Source: Gnetum montanum
Lineage: Eukaryota; Streptophyta; Gnetopsida; Gnetales; Gnetaceae
Direction of reading: 5' to 3'
Assembly: GCA_015680685.1 (NCBI GenBank)
Contig: MNCI01021578.1
Location: forward strand, 52,841-116,840
DNA: 64,000 nt
The stretch's first letter is position 1. Every line of letters starts with the position of its first letter. Made by a program: the position numbers and the translations under genes. Below are positions 10,263-23,289 of the stretch, piece by piece. Under the pieces are notes generated by a model that had not been told where the DNA came from, ran no database searches, and worked only from the letters and a program-made list of their open reading frames with translations.

Positions 10263-13099
10263 TTATTCTCCTTTTAGTTGTACTGGGATTCTTTTATGAC
10301 ATTGAACATTATTAGCTTATCTCCATTCTGATGAGCAACTTTTTGATCTTAAATTGTTACTTTTATTTCACTATTATAATATACTCTTAATTTAAGATAC
10401 AATCATTATTTTCTTAACTTAATTCATTAGCAACTATGAAACATTATGACAATTCATCAAGAGTAAAAACTCCTTACAAAGTATAAAGAAACTGAAGTCC
10501 TTGCTTTGTGAAAAGATACACATAAGAAAGTATATAGAAGTAAGTGAGAAAAAATATAGAATAGAAAGATAACGAAAAGTGGCATTAGAATAATAATCAC
10601 AAAAGGATCTATAAACTAAATGGTTATAATGATAGTCATTCATAAAAGTACAAATGATTCATAAACCAAAGGGTGTTGATTGCTTTATTAGGTAGATACT
10701 ATTGGGTAGATAATTATATAGCTAGATTTGTGGTATACTTCATGTACATGGATAAGTTAGCTCGAATGGACATATATATATGTGGTTTGAACATATATTA
10801 TTAATGATTGAACAACATGAAAAAGGGTTTTGAATTATTTGAAATGTTAAAAAATTAATTATCCTTTAATACTATTTGTTTTTATTTTTTGACATATAAG
10901 AAAGTGGATAATGTGGAGCATCATTTATTATTTGGACTTTTGAAGGTATCATTGATGGTAAGAGAAGAAAATCCAACCTTCCATCAACATTTATATCATA
11001 ACTTGAAATTTCATATAGGTTAAATTATTTAATTTAAATTGTCAAATACATTTCAATAAGTTATTTTTCATTCTATTAGATAAATAATAGGATTAAATTA
11101 GTTTTTGACTAAAGTGGATGCACTCTACTTATTAAATTATTTTGTTAAAGTTGTGTATCCTTTGCTTCTTGCTTGCACTTATATTCTATATAGTTTTCCT
11201 TTTATATATTTAACAGTTGAATGTTAAAATCAAATTACCTAATTCATTGAACATTTAGGGCCTACCCATGTTATACCTTGTAATTTTTTTATCATCAAAT
11301 TACAATTCAAAGTTTATTTTCAATTAAACCTAAATATTAGTTATAATAGTCTTCTTAACAAAGTTCTTTCATATTAATGTCCTACTTGAATATGATCTTA
11401 CTAATGTGTTCAAGACATTCAAAACTGCTATTTTTGGGGTAGAAGTTGTAGACCCAAAATATAATATTAATAATAACCAAAACTTTTAGAGGATATAACA
11501 TGCTTAACACTAAGTAGAAAACACCAAAAAAATGGAAAGGAACAACTTTCCAATTTTAGGGATGTCTACTTAGTTCTACAACCTTAGAATTAATGCTTTG
11601 AAAACTCAAGAAAGAAAAATTAATTATTAGTATGAAGGATGCTCCTAGTTCTAACAACATTTACATCACTTTCAATATCAATACTTAAACTTAAAATAGC
11701 AAAAGTGCTAGTTTTAATCCTTGTTTATAGAATTACAGATGTAATGTTTGTTTTATAGAAATTTTATTTTCCCTAAATATCCCATATGAAATATGGGTTT
11801 TAGATAAGAAGTTATACTATAAGTGGTCCATGTTTCCTTTTCCCTTTCCTCTCCCATAAACCTTATTTCCTCAAAAATCATAAGTCTATTTTCACATTTG
11901 TGTGGGTAAGCCTAGCATGTTATGTTGTGAAAAAGAAAACCATGCATGATTGCATGTATTCTAAATATGTGTCACATTGCATGTCATCTTCTCATCCTAC
12001 AAATTGGTCTTTACCCTTCCTTCTTATTACATTTTTATATATGGGAGACCTAATATTTATGTATTGGAAGAAAAAGAAAGAGGATTGTAGGAGTTTACAC
12101 AAGAAAAAGAAAATAAAGAAAGAGATTTTGAAGCTATTCCTTCTAAGAGAAGTCAAGACCTGGGCATCAATGAAGTAGAGTGTAGTATCTATCCAAAGCT
12201 ACATCTAGTGACTCATGTGTCTTGCTTCCATCCTTGTATTTTCCTCCTTATATTTGATACAATAGTGTACATTTAGCATGGTACTTTATCTCTAAATGGA
12301 GTTAGAATTTAATAACCTATACTAGCTTTCAACTTTTTTTCTTCAATGTCGAAGGGAATAATTTTTTATTTGCCACTTATTCTTTATGCTTTGTGAGATG
12401 TAGGCATTATGAAAGGCTTGAAAATGATTTCAACATTATATCTACAAGTGTTCTTGCAAAGGTCAATACACCAATCTAATCCATTCCTTTGCTTTGTTAA
12501 CTACTAAATCTACAAGTGTTCTTGTCAGATCTGCATCAAATGCATGCATCGAAGAAAGAATGAGGTAACATAGCTTCTTGTTAGATACCTTTGATTCTTA
12601 GTACAAATTCTATAATATTTTTATCAAGTTCACATTCTCTCATTTATTTTGTAATCTAGATCTACCTTCTTTAGTTTTCTATTTTTGGGTTTTATCAAGA
12701 TCTATTTCAAATCTCTTTCCAGCATTTACCTTTTGGATCTAGCTTTTCCATATCTGTCTTATTTCATGTTCTATTTTTAATAATTTTTATTGTAGGCCAC
12801 ATGCATGCTCTTTTCCATGCAATACAACACCCTGTCTTATTTCACTCTGGGTTATACACATTTTTCCTTTTTATTTTTCTCAAGTAGTTTACACACATAC
12901 ATTTTTTTTACTTACTTTATATCTCCTAATATTTAGTAAAAATGTTTGGATCAATTTGTTAGATTTTTCCAATGACCTATAAGTTCCCATTTAATTTGAG
13001 GAAGATTAATTAAAAGATAGGTTTTTCTAGACCATTTGGTGGCCATGAAATCACCTAGCTTAGTTTCATGGTTGGTAGTGTTGGATCTTGGATTACAAC
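10263..13099. other. AT-rich DNA, likely including the 5' LTR of element 4
   Basis: No coding sequence is supported. Its right end must contain the 5' LTR of element 4, because a primer-binding site follows at 13107, but I could not find the LTR start or a matching 3' LTR in the window. Confidence 0.4.
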
Positions 13100-13106
13100 A
13101 TCTTTT

Positions 13107-13125
13107 TGGTACTATAAAGAGGGCC
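13107..13125 (+). promoter_or_regulatory. Primer-binding site of element 4
   Basis: tggtactataaagagggcc differs at three positions from the primer-binding site of element 3 (tggtgctagaaggagggcc, minus strand at 50717-50735) and, like it, follows a T-run spacer after an ...ACA LTR end. I cannot name the tRNA with certainty. Confidence 0.6.
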
Positions 13126-13469
13126 TCCATGAAAGTAAATGTTGTTTCTAGGATTTTCTCCTTCCTTACATTTTTATGTTATTTTTCTACACCTTCTAAG
13201 TTTTAATGACATGTTACATCAAAACACTAATGTCACATTAATTTTCTATGACTCCATCATCATCGCAATGATTTTCTTTGCAATCAAGCTTTTACATACT
13301 TTTTCTCTGATGTGCTACATTGAAACACTGATGTCATGTCAATTCTTTATGACTTCAATTTTTTTGTTGAACAAAACATTCTTACCATTTCTTTAATTAT
13401 GAACCTATTTGTAGGAACAATCTAACATACTAGTAATAATCTATGAAGTCACTATTTGTAGTTTTAGTT

Positions 13470-14505
13470 ATGGCCTCATCATCAACTTCAAGTTTATCTA
13501 AGATCTAAAAGCTCATAAAATTGAGGAGGAATCAGGGATTTTTACATGAACTAATCCTAAAGAACTACAAAATAGCCTATGTCAAATGAGAGCTAGGCTA
13601 TCTTCTCACCTCAAACATGTTCAAGCTCATGACAGAGTATGAGTGGACTAATGATCTACTATACTTCCTTCTTAATCCAAATTGTCTAATCAAAGTAGAT
13701 AATGAGGAAGCTAAGGAAATAGTAGAGTTCATCATGGAGTAGGAGAAGATGCAAGAGTACATTCATCTACAAATTTAGAAGACTAGAATGAGAAACATCC
13801 TAGATCTACCTCTAAGTCCTCACATCACTCTTAGAGGAGGAGAGGAAGTGTAACCTTTGAGTGTGACATTCACTTGATACATAAAGACAAAAATCAACCA
13901 ATAGAGAAACATGGAAAAATTAACCCTCTCTTTTATCACATTCATAACATCAACATCATATTTTCTCAAAGCACTTTTCCTAGATCTATTCTATTCACTA
14001 CCAAACCTCTCAACCTTCTCATAAGCTCTATTTCACCATACCAACTATTCTTGTCTAATAATAATACCAATCATCACTCCATTTTCTAATCCTCTATTGC
14101 ACCTTTTGGAACCATCCATTCTATCCCTTAACCATAATTTACTATGCCTCCTTTTCAATCTTTTTCACTTCCTACTCTTACTACTATGTTGTTTAACATT
14201 CCTCAATCTACTAGCATGCTTTCTTTTCCAATATACCCAACTAATCTAGATGCATTGGGTATACCTACTTCTAAACCCTTTTGATTCATTCCCTATGTAA
14301 CATCATCACTTGCTACTACAACTCAACCTACTATTAACTCTACTAAAATAGATTTACAATTGTTGGTACTACTTAACAACATGATGTTCTATCTTCAAAA
14401 CACTGAAGACAAAGTGGCAAAAGCATTATGCATGCAAGGAAATTTTCTTGGTTTCTTGAACCAAGTCTTAAGTGATCCCATAATTTCTATGATTTCTTTG
14501 CTAGT
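13470..14505 (+). pseudogene. Element 4 gag, part 1
   Basis: A degraded plus-strand frame with charged helices, then a Thr/Asn/Pro-rich linker, then a short helical stretch (LNNMMFYLQNTEDKVAKAL). The frame reaches the element 2 insertion point at 14505 and resumes in the same phase at 27389. Several stops are present upstream (for example in 13730-13790). Confidence 0.55.
14501..14505. repeat. Target-site duplication CTAGT, left copy of element 2
   Basis: Directly precedes the TGATGAG end of the left LTR; identical to 27384-27388. Confidence 0.9.
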
Positions 14506-15400
14506 TGATGAGCGGTGAGGTACCCCTATGCCCAACCATATGAATCAAGGGAATTCACATGTGACTCAGTCAAATTCCACAGACTGTAAGCACTTGCATA
14601 CACTAAACTCTAACCAGCAAAACCTTAGTTAGAACAATCATTGTCTTCCCAACCTCACTTGTAATATTCTAAAGCCATGGTTAGGTGAGATTAAGGAAAA
14701 TTATTTTTATTCGTTTTCTTTTTATCTTTTAAAGTTTAATTATTTAATTGTAGGGAATGGAAAGTTTTGTAATTTATAATTGTTCTACTTTATCGCTTAA
14801 CTCTCCCTAGCATAAGCAATTGACCCCATCTTCCATGCACATCCTGAGCATACCCTAACCATTGCTAGGTTACCAAATGTTAAGCGTCACTAGGTTACCA
14901 AGTGTTTGATATATGTTCAAGATGGTCGTGCCTATGGTTCTCATAAAATCTAAATGGACAATAACAGTAAAGTGATAATAATAAAAGCTTCTAAAACTAT
15001 TAAAGCATTGAAATATTAAACTGTTAAAATGCTTACGTGATTTCATCCAAATGCTGCAAGGAATGCTCAAAAAGCTCATCTTTATTGCCAATCACACCAA
15101 TGGGCTCAAGTACATTATTGCTCAAATAAAGATCCATACATCTTTCTCACACCTACTGCAGGCACTTGGAAAATATTCTAACTCTTACAGAAACAAACTA
15201 CAAGAGTTTTTCTACAACTACTCCAAAATATTTCATAAATGAGATGAGCACACGCATCTTTATAGTTATAGAAAGACTATGCATTAACGAGGTCACATCA
15301 ATGCATGGACGAATACATCGACAGGGTCACGTCACCGTGGCCACGTCAATAGGGTTCTATTAACATGACCCAGTTGACATATCGACTGAACACTTCATCA
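14506..15400 (-). repeat. Element 2, 3' LTR
   Basis: Plus-strand text starts TGATGAG and ends CTTCATCA, 895 bp. It aligns end to end with 26489-27383. Confidence 0.9.
15324..15333 (-). promoter_or_regulatory. ACGT-core U3 motif in element 2, 3' LTR
   Basis: GGTCACGTCA (minus: TGACGTGACC), the counterpart of two such copies in the other LTR at 27274-27283 and 27308-27317. The second copy in this LTR has decayed to ggtcacatca. ACGT cores are typical bZIP-binding sequences in plants; function here is inferred. Confidence 0.4.
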
Positions 15401-15412
15401 TACCCCCACAAC
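15401..15412 (-). promoter_or_regulatory. Polypurine tract of element 2
   Basis: The minus strand reads gttgtgggggta directly before the TGATGAAG start of the 3' LTR. Confidence 0.75.
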
Positions 15413-15559
15413 TGTGTGGAAACTCATCCTTGAGTTTATTACAATTTGAAAGGTATGAAGTTATTACACCACACATGATGAAACACATCTACATAAACAC
15501 TAACTCTATTAACATACCAAGTGCTCAGGTGTACCAAAAAAAATAAATTACAAAATTGT

Positions 15560-18500
15560 GGTGTTAAGAGAAAAAATTGAACACCTTGATAGTAATGGAT
15601 TCTCCACCTTACCGAAAAATGCTAAAGTTGTAGCAAAAGGTCACACCGTCCTTGGTGGCAATGGTTCTGATGGGCTTTCACCAACTTCTAGTCCATATGG
15701 TGGTTGTGGCATTGATGAAAGTTACCCTGCAACAACTGCAACTTCCAGAGACAATCAAAAAGCCTCCAACAATGCCCTCATCTTATCTTCTTTGCTTCTA
15801 GGATCGTTCACTATCTAGGCAACTTCACCAATGTGTGCTAGAATAGGAACATCCCAAGGACACAAAAGTGTAGGAAAGAGTTCCTTCAAATTCACAAACC
15901 AAGTAGCGAATTATTTTTGTTCAATATCAAATGCTCGAATCAATTTTTGCAGTTGTTGGTAGTTGTTCATTCATTGGGCCAAGTTCTCTACAACCATACA
16001 TTGACCTTCAAAACGGGTACAGAGAACTTCAAGTTCCACATTTGCTATTTCTAACTTTTTTTTTGTCTCCTTATGCATTTGGAACTTGCCCTCATATAAA
16101 GAATATGAGGTGGCCACTTACTTTTCCAAGTTAGAGCACAGCCTTCTAGTTGTTAGCATAGCCAAGTTTGCATAACGGAGATTGGCTAACTCCATGTATT
16201 CTATCATTTCTTCAATTTGCAGCTCTTTGAGGTAGATCTTAGCCTAGTTGTAGGCATTCAAGCCATTGAAGATGGGCTACCATACCTCACCTCCTTCCTA
16301 GAGCTACTGGAGTCCTTGGTTCATTTTAGCCTTTGTGACTTGAATCTCTTTTTCATTTACTTTGTTTTGCAATCCCACTTGGTCCCTATAGTGATTTTTA
16401 ACTCGTTCAAACTTAAGGTCCTCATTTTTCCAAGTAGCAATTTCAATTGCTAATTTTTGTTGCAAGGCTCAAACTTCCTCCATAGATAGATTATGATTTT
16501 CAATTGCTAATCTCCTCACATCAATGTTTACCCTGGCTAGCTCCTCTTGCTGTTAATGGATGAAGTCTTTCATGTGTTGATTCCCAACACCAACATTGGA
16601 TAGGTGATGAACTTCTACAGTCAGCCTAACATTCTCCTGGCGAACCTCTACCAAGTCCTTGTTTAGATTGTAAGTATGGTCATCTATTAAGGACTTGTCA
16701 AAGATTGTTGACTCTTGCTCACCCTCAACCATTTGAAGTTTGGTTTGAAGCTATTGAAAAGCTTCATCCTTGGTCAACTCATGGTTGAGAAGAGTTGGAT
16801 TAGCAAGTTGGACCCTTAATTGGGAAACTTCCACTACCAAGCATTGATGATCTACTTGTGCTACTTCAAGTTGTTCCTTCAAAATGAGGCACTTTCCCCT
16901 TGCTGAGAGTAGCTCCAACTGGGTCATAGTAATGTTGTCTGAAAGATCAAAATCATCTGAAAGTGGTTGCCTAGTTCCCACCAATCCGTCCAACAACTCT
17001 TCATGTTGGGCTGTGTTGATTCTGCTACATGAACTTCCTACAGATGTCTGTAAATATCCAAGTCCATGTACATCTGGTATAGGCACCGTAGGTGCATTAA
17101 GGGTTATAGCAATTGTATCAACAACCACTTCAGGCACAACTTCTTATCCCTGGTGTTACATTACCTAGACAATCACCCCCTCTCAATCCTTCAAGAGCAC
17201 CAAAAAAGTAGTAGCATTTCCTAAAATTTTAGGAAATAATTGTTGGGTGGACACCGTTACTTCTTAGACACTGGGATCAATTCTAGCAAGCACTTGCATT
17301 CGGGTGATAGAAAACATTGACCTTGCTCTCTCTAGTAGAATCACTGATCAAGCCACTAGTGCAAGATGGCTCTTCTCTGCCACTAGTTCCTATTGATCAC
17401 TCTTGTTGGCTCAAGAGCAATTGTTGGATCTTACGTATCTGTTCTAGGATTGTCTATGAGCTTGACCTTGTTGTATGCACAGGTTGTGGAGGTGGTTGCT
17501 GCTCTTCCCTAAGTTTTTTTATGATTGAAGTCTTGTACTTCATCATATCCTACCATGAGGTAATTAGGGCGTGACGAAGTGTGTCATTGGCATATCATGC
17601 TATCCCTACCCGTTTGCACAATTTTTTGTTTAGGTAGGAAAATGGTAGAGCTTTCCTTCCACATTCATTTTTAGTGAATCTCTTCTCAATCTCTAAGAAA
17701 AGAAACTATGAAAGGTTGATTGGGAACTTTCCACTTAGAGTGGCGCATGCATAAGTAGAGAAGGCAGTGATCTTGCTAGGCCTTACTGTTGGATTCAAGT
17801 GGTAAGATGTGATTTTTGAATAAAACCTCTCTATGATGGTTAGGGTGCCAAACTCCTTGCATTCTACCCCATAGCATCACCTGATCCACTCCCCTTTTAC
17901 CTCAGGGTTTTCTTGTTTGGGAATCTCCACCACGTCAGCTCCGGTCTTTGGCAATCCCAGAGCTTGTGAAATTGCTTCGGTAGAGTAAGAGAGATGAATG
18001 TCTTTGATTCTTACTCTGGACCCCAGTTGCCAATTCATCTAGAAGAGGTAAGTTTCTCCTAGATACCATTCACCACTAGATGTGATGATTGGCCACATAG
18101 GAGAATTTTGTAATTGGGTTTTGACCTCTTCTAGTGCATTCTCCAGAAATGGTCCGAAGTTTAACTCTTGAAGGACCATTCGTTGCAACTCCCTCGGCTT
18201 AATAGCATCAATACAAGCCTAGGTCAAGGTGACCTCAAGTCATGGTGCTACCACCAGAGTCTCATCCCTTTGCGATTGTTCATTGGGAATGTCCTCTTCA
18301 AGAATCTAATGAACAGATTCCACATTAGATCCTATCATAGAGGAGGTCAGTTGCATGTGAGCCCTCCGCATGCTCTAGAGGTTATGCGCCTCGTCCTCTT
18401 CCTATTCTCAGTCACTTATCCCTTGGTTGGGATGGTCCTTCTCCCCTTGGATGCCTCAGTTTGGGTGCCATCTACAATCACAGCAGAATCATGAATTAAA

Positions 18501-18590
18501 ATGTGTATAAGTTGCTCAAAATGGTAATCATACACCTTCTCATTTTGAACAAGCTATGATAATGGCATGTGCATCCTATTAGGTTCCCCA
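15560..18590 (-). pseudogene. Element 2 third ORF: unknown N-terminal part plus long coiled coil
   Basis: Between integrase and the 3' LTR the minus strand encodes a protein of perhaps 1,000 residues, broken by stops and shifts. The N-terminal third (about 18590-17200) has a globular character (for example QALGLPKTGADVVEIPKQ, and VECKEFGTLTIIERFYSK). The rest is heptad-rich and charged (17137-16751 intact, then on to about 15560), with segments such as LARVNIDVRRLAIENHNLSM. This is the place where Athila elements have an env-like ORF, but I see no signal peptide, furin-like site or membrane segment. Function unknown; a structural or targeting protein is possible. Confidence 0.6.
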
Positions 18591-19384
18591 GAGTATAGTT
18601 CAGGGATTAGAAAAAACAATAAGACATGAGTTGCAATTTATATTGTTATTTTTGTTTTTTCTTNGTGCACAAATGGACAAATTCAAAACGTGTAATGGGG
18701 ATATATATAGTATTTTTTCCATGCGTCGATAGCACTGCATAAACAACACTACGTAAATGCATGTAGACATGTATACATGACCTAGTTGACGTAGTTGTGC
18801 TATGAATGTTGACCTACATTGACTATTGAAAAAAAAGTCCAAAACTGTGAATTGGAGCATAACATGGGGGTGATTTGAGATCACAAAGACCATAGAACAA
18901 TATGAGTGAAAGAGGAAGGAAGATTGTAACTACAAGAAGAGTCAAATTAAGGAGAATATCATAGTATGGAACTTTGCAAATGAGGAACCATGCGATGGTT
19001 AGCATAGACACGATCAACCAACCATATTAAGGGGATAGGAGATTAACAAATAGAACCAAAGAATATGCAAGTGGGTCCTCCCCATAGCAGGTAGTAGCCT
19101 CAGTAGCCCTTGCATATCGTCAACACAGGAGTTCGTGGGCCCTATAGTTAATTAATGGTGACTGTGAGTTAATACCCAAATCCACGAGAACTAACCAAAG
19201 AATTAGAAGTTCTAGCAAAGCACGATAGACATTCAAGACATAGAATCAATAGTGAGGTAAATAATAGAAAGAAAATAATGAAGAGAAGAGGGAGTGAGAT
19301 GGAATTCCTAATGTTGGTCACATGAAATACCTTGTGAAGTGTGTAATTAAGTGACCCAATAGGATCCATCCTTAGAGGCAGTAT

Positions 19385-19530
19385 AAGGGGTGTGCTTTGA
19401 ATTCCCATGTGTTTGGTTTTTTTCTATGGGAACCACACCATGAAAAGACCCATGAATTTTCACATGCATTTGGCCAAGGGATGTGCTTTGAATCCTCATC
19501 ATTATTTTTTTCCTATGAGGACCACACCAT
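19385..19530. repeat. Two-copy repeat shared with element 1
   Basis: Two copies of a unit with gtgctttgaat, a T-run, then tatg-g-accacaccatg, period about 80 bp. The reverse complement of one copy is found at 7320-7400 in element 1, at the equivalent post-pol position. Confidence 0.65.
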
Positions 19531-19984
19531 GCAAGGACAAATTACCATGTAACTTCTGGTTAGGAGAGGATATGGAGTGGTAAGAAGCCCATGAGGACAC
19601 ATACTCGCATGCAAGGAAATAGCAAAGTATGAAGAATGTTGCATTTCCTTTGAACTCACACCTTGTTCAAACCGTTGGATCCTTCTCAAGTTTGGAAACT
19701 ACACAAGTCATGAATTAATTAAAGTTGTTTTTAATTGAAAGGGATTGCATGTTTCAAGAAGAAGGAAAACCATGGAGTGGGTGGATGGGTGGATGACATG
19801 GACTCACTACCTGTTACATGAAATGAGAGTTCAACATGACTACCTAGAGAAATAATGTGAAGGTTGGAGCTAGATATAATGGGTGGACCATGTCATGCAA
19901 CCCATCGTAAAGAGAAATAACCACACCAGTACATCTTGTGACAATAAGATGGCTTATTAATGAAAAGTATAAAAAAACTAAAAG

Positions 19985-20052
19985 ATAAGCACATACATAC
20001 ATATATATATAAATAAAAAAATAAATAGATAAGTAAATAAAGAAAGAAAAAG
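19985..20052. repeat. A/T-rich simple sequence
   Basis: Runs of acat, at, aaat and gaaa microsatellite-like text. Confidence 0.7.
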
Positions 20053-20289
20053 TAAGCAATAATGGCAAACATACGAATGATGTTGTAAACAAAAAGGTGT
20101 AAAAGAAAAACTTGCGAAAACAATTGACAAGCTAGTAAAATTGGTTAGCATGGAAGGTGAAATCCCCCATGACTAATTTGAGAGGAGGAGATCCAAAAAA
20201 TGGAACGAGGTTGACTATGTGATGAGAGGGTAGTGGCACTAGTTTATTGAAGTTCATGGAAGGGTTTTAATTATTGCATATTAACTAAC

Positions 20290-21340
20290 TATGTTTTCAT
20301 GGGATCCTCAGGTTTGTGTATAAGCAAGGCCCCAGACAAAAAGGTTTCAGAAACAATATAAGGTCCCTCCCATAGTGTTTGAAACTTAGTATGTTGCGGT
20401 ACATGTGTGGGGTTCTAGTAGAGTACCTTATCTTCTCATTGAAATGTTACCTTTCAAATCCTAATATCATGACATTTTTTATTATAGGCCTTGTGTATCT
20501 CATTTAATGATAGGGCTACTAGTCGATTCTCATCTAGCACATTCAAGTTGATGAGTCGTTCTCATTGTGCTAGTGATAAGTTAAGACCCAAGTCACTGGT
20601 GCTAGATAGTGTTTAGAGTTTTTTCTAAACTAAAAGTTTTTGTAGTTTCCCATACACTAACTCCTAAGGAGAGTAGCCTATAGGAAGTTTCCATGTGAAG
20701 TGATAGGCCAAGAGGGTATCGTTAAGTTTTGTGCTCCAATTCCTTTTATATTTGCTAATGGTCCTACTTAGGATTTTGGTGATCTCCCTATTAGTGACTT
20801 TGGCTTACCCATTGGCTTGGGGGTGATAAGGTGTTGTAAATTTATGTTTGACCCCAAAGTGTTGCATGAGTTTATGAAAAGTCGTGCTCATGAAATGAGT
20901 TCCATTATCAGAAATGAGTACACGTGGCACTTCAAACCTATTCACAATTTGTTGTTGGAAAAACCATGCGACTGTGATTAAGGAACAATCGATGATGGCT
21001 ACTACCTCTACCCATTTAGTATATTAGTCTACAACGATGATGATGTATGCCTTCCCATTGGACATGGGTGTGATGGGACACATGAAGTTGATGTTCCAAA
21101 TATCGAAGGGTTCTAGTGGCTAGATCCATTGTTGGGGTCCCTCCATTCATGTTTTCATCCCACCATCTCTCTAACATCATTCATAGGAGCGGGTGAACCA
21201 TTACGCATCTTTGAAGAGTGTGGACCAGTAATATCCTGCAAGAAGGATCTCAATGGCCATGCACCATCCAACATAGTGGCTCCCACAAGGGCCCTCATGA
21301 GCATCCTAGAGGACACACAGTGTATCCACATCAGGGATGT
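20290..21340 (-). pseudogene. Element 2 integrase
   Basis: The minus strand encodes a remnant zinc-binding segment (EGPCGSHYVG, about 21270) and the catalytic core with the DDE triad visible: D in DIWNINFMCPI, D in LISDNGTHF and E near AKVTNREI after YHPQANG. SNGKAYIIIVVD and YTKWVEVVAI are typical of plant Ty3/gypsy integrases. The C-terminal part ends near 20290 (KFQTLWEGPYIVSE). Several stops break it, including one directly after PQANG. Confidence 0.8.
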
Positions 21341-21399
21341 ACCATCAAACTAAGCCATCCACACACACCTTGTAAAGGTGTCCATTGATTTCTATGAAG

Positions 21400-22020
21400 T
21401 GCTTGGCTTTGTGAAGAAACTACTGCTTCTTCTGATGATCCCACTCTTTTGGTAATTATTGTGTTAAGAGATAGGTGAGGATGTCACTAAACCAAGTTGA
21501 TCCTGTGGGCATCTCCTTATCGATTGCTCCAACGAAGAGGCGTTCGTCTGGAAATTGAATGGAGAGTGGCTCCTCCTCCTCTACACCATCCCATCATAAC
21601 CAAGATAAGTGATAAGAAACCAAATTCTTAGTTCCCTTCCTATCTACCATAGTAAGGTCATATTCCTGAAGGATCACAAGCCACCATATGATATGGATAC
21701 TCACCGTTGGTTTCTTCATCAAGAACTAGATGGAACTATGGTCAATTTGTGCAAACACCTTGTACCTGAGCACATAGTGTTGGAATTTTTCCAAGGCAAA
21801 CACCACCATAATTAATTCTTTTCTAGTGGTAGTGTAGTTGAGCTAAGCACCCACAATTCTTTGGCTTGCACAATAGATATAATTTGAACATTTCTACTCA
21901 TCCAACTATGTAATCACAACTCCCAATGCATAATTAGATGCATCCATCATGATATGAAAAGGTCTGGACTAGTCGAGTACATGTTGAATTGGAGTTTCTA
22001 AGAGTTTTTGTTTGAGTGTT
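21400..22020 (-). pseudogene. Element 2 RNase H
   Basis: Minus-strand frame with the catalytic start FHIMMDASNYALG, then KELIMVVFALEKFQHYVL and FAQIDHSSI, the usual order of the Ty3/gypsy RNase H that follows reverse transcriptase. Stops interrupt it. It leads into the integrase zinc region. Confidence 0.75.
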
Positions 22021-22079
22021 TGGAATGCAAATTCACATTCCCTGGTCTAGACAAATAGAACATCTTTCTTTGTTAGTTC

Positions 22080-23210
22080 CACCAATAGCTTGGCGATCTT
22101 CAATAAATTCTCGATGAAGCGTTGGTAATAACCAATGTGGCCAAGGAATGACCGAACATCTTTTATAGTACTTGGTTAATTGGTGATTCCTTGGATAATT
22201 CTAATTTTTTCAAGATCTACACCAATATCTGCTTGTGAAATGTGCTGTCCTAGAATAATGCCCTCTTGGACCATCAAGTAGCTCTTTTGCTAGTTGAGCT
22301 GTAAATTAGTTTCCACACATCTTTTCAAAACTTGCTCAAGGTAATCCAAGGCTTGTTCAAATGTTGCTCCATAGGTAGAGAAGTCATTCATGAAGACTTC
22401 TACCCCATTTCCAATCTGCTACTAAAATATGTTGAGGACAAGGCGTTGGAAGGTTGCAGGCATATTGCATAGGCCAAAGGGCATCTTCTTATATGCAAAA
22501 GTTTCCCAAGGACTTGTAAATGTTGTTTTGGCCTGATCTTCAAGCTTGATGTTGATTTGGTTATAGCCACTATAACCATGCAAAAAGCTATAGTAACAAT
22601 TCCCTGCAATGGTATCCAATACTTGATTCACAAACAGAAGTGGGAAGTGATCCTTGAAGGTTGCCATGTTTAGTAGTTGGAAATCTATACAAACCCTCCA
22701 TTTGCCATCCTTCTTTGGCACAATAATGAGTGGGCTGACCCACTTACTATTTGCAATGGAATAGATGAACCCTACTTTTAACAATTGTTCAATTTCATCC
22801 TTGACAACTTGGTTCAGTTTGGGGTTCAACCATCTTTGTGATTATCATTGTGGCTTCATGGAGAAGTCGATATAGATCCGATGTTGACATACCCTAGGGT
22901 CAACTCCCGTTAATTCATGATATGACCATGCAAAAGTAGCCACTCATTTGTTCACCATCTTTAGCAATTTCTTCTTTTGTTCAAGAGAAAAAGTGGCATT
23001 AACAATTACCAGCTTGTCATTTTGCAAGAATGCATACTCCAGATTGGCCACTAAGGTCTTCAATTCCAAGGGCTCCTGTCTAAAGCTTTTAGGGATCTGT
23101 AGCTCTCCCCAATCATCACTGTCATCAACAATAGAGACTTGTTGATGGACCTTTTCCAATTCATCCATACTTTCCATATAGGCACATACAAGGCCCTCAG
23201 ATGGTTCCAT
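22080..23210 (-). pseudogene. Element 2 reverse transcriptase, FMND instead of FMDD
   Basis: The N-terminal connector (23210-22944) carries the PLELKTLVANLEYAFL segment typical of Athila pol. The palm and fingers follow at 22829-22422 with KWVSPLIIVPKKDGKWRVCI, the Y-N-Q-I motif and MPFGLCNMPATFQRL. The active site, coded by plus 22381-22395, reads V-F-M-N-D-F: one of the two catalytic aspartates has become Asn. Together with stops (for example just before this motif) the enzyme is inactive. Confidence 0.85.
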
Positions 23211-23289
23211 GCATAAAGTGTTGCTATTAGAGTCAGTGGTTAGCCACTAGGTGACTTCTTGATTTTTGGCTACTACGTACATGCATCAT

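Larger units (their letters stand above)
18600..20280 (-). other. Element 2 spacer between integrase and third ORF
   Basis: No coding frame is supported. It holds the two-copy segment at 19385-19530, an A/T simple-sequence tract at 19985-20050 and an N at 18664. Hydrophobic minus-strand ORFs here are products of that simple sequence. Confidence 0.5.

Noticed and set aside
15560-18590. Envelope glycoprotein in element 2
   Set aside because: Right position, but no signal peptide, cleavage site or membrane segment visible; mostly coiled coil.
19844-20123. Hydrophobic minus-strand ORFs
   Set aside because: They come from an A/T microsatellite in the element 2 spacer.
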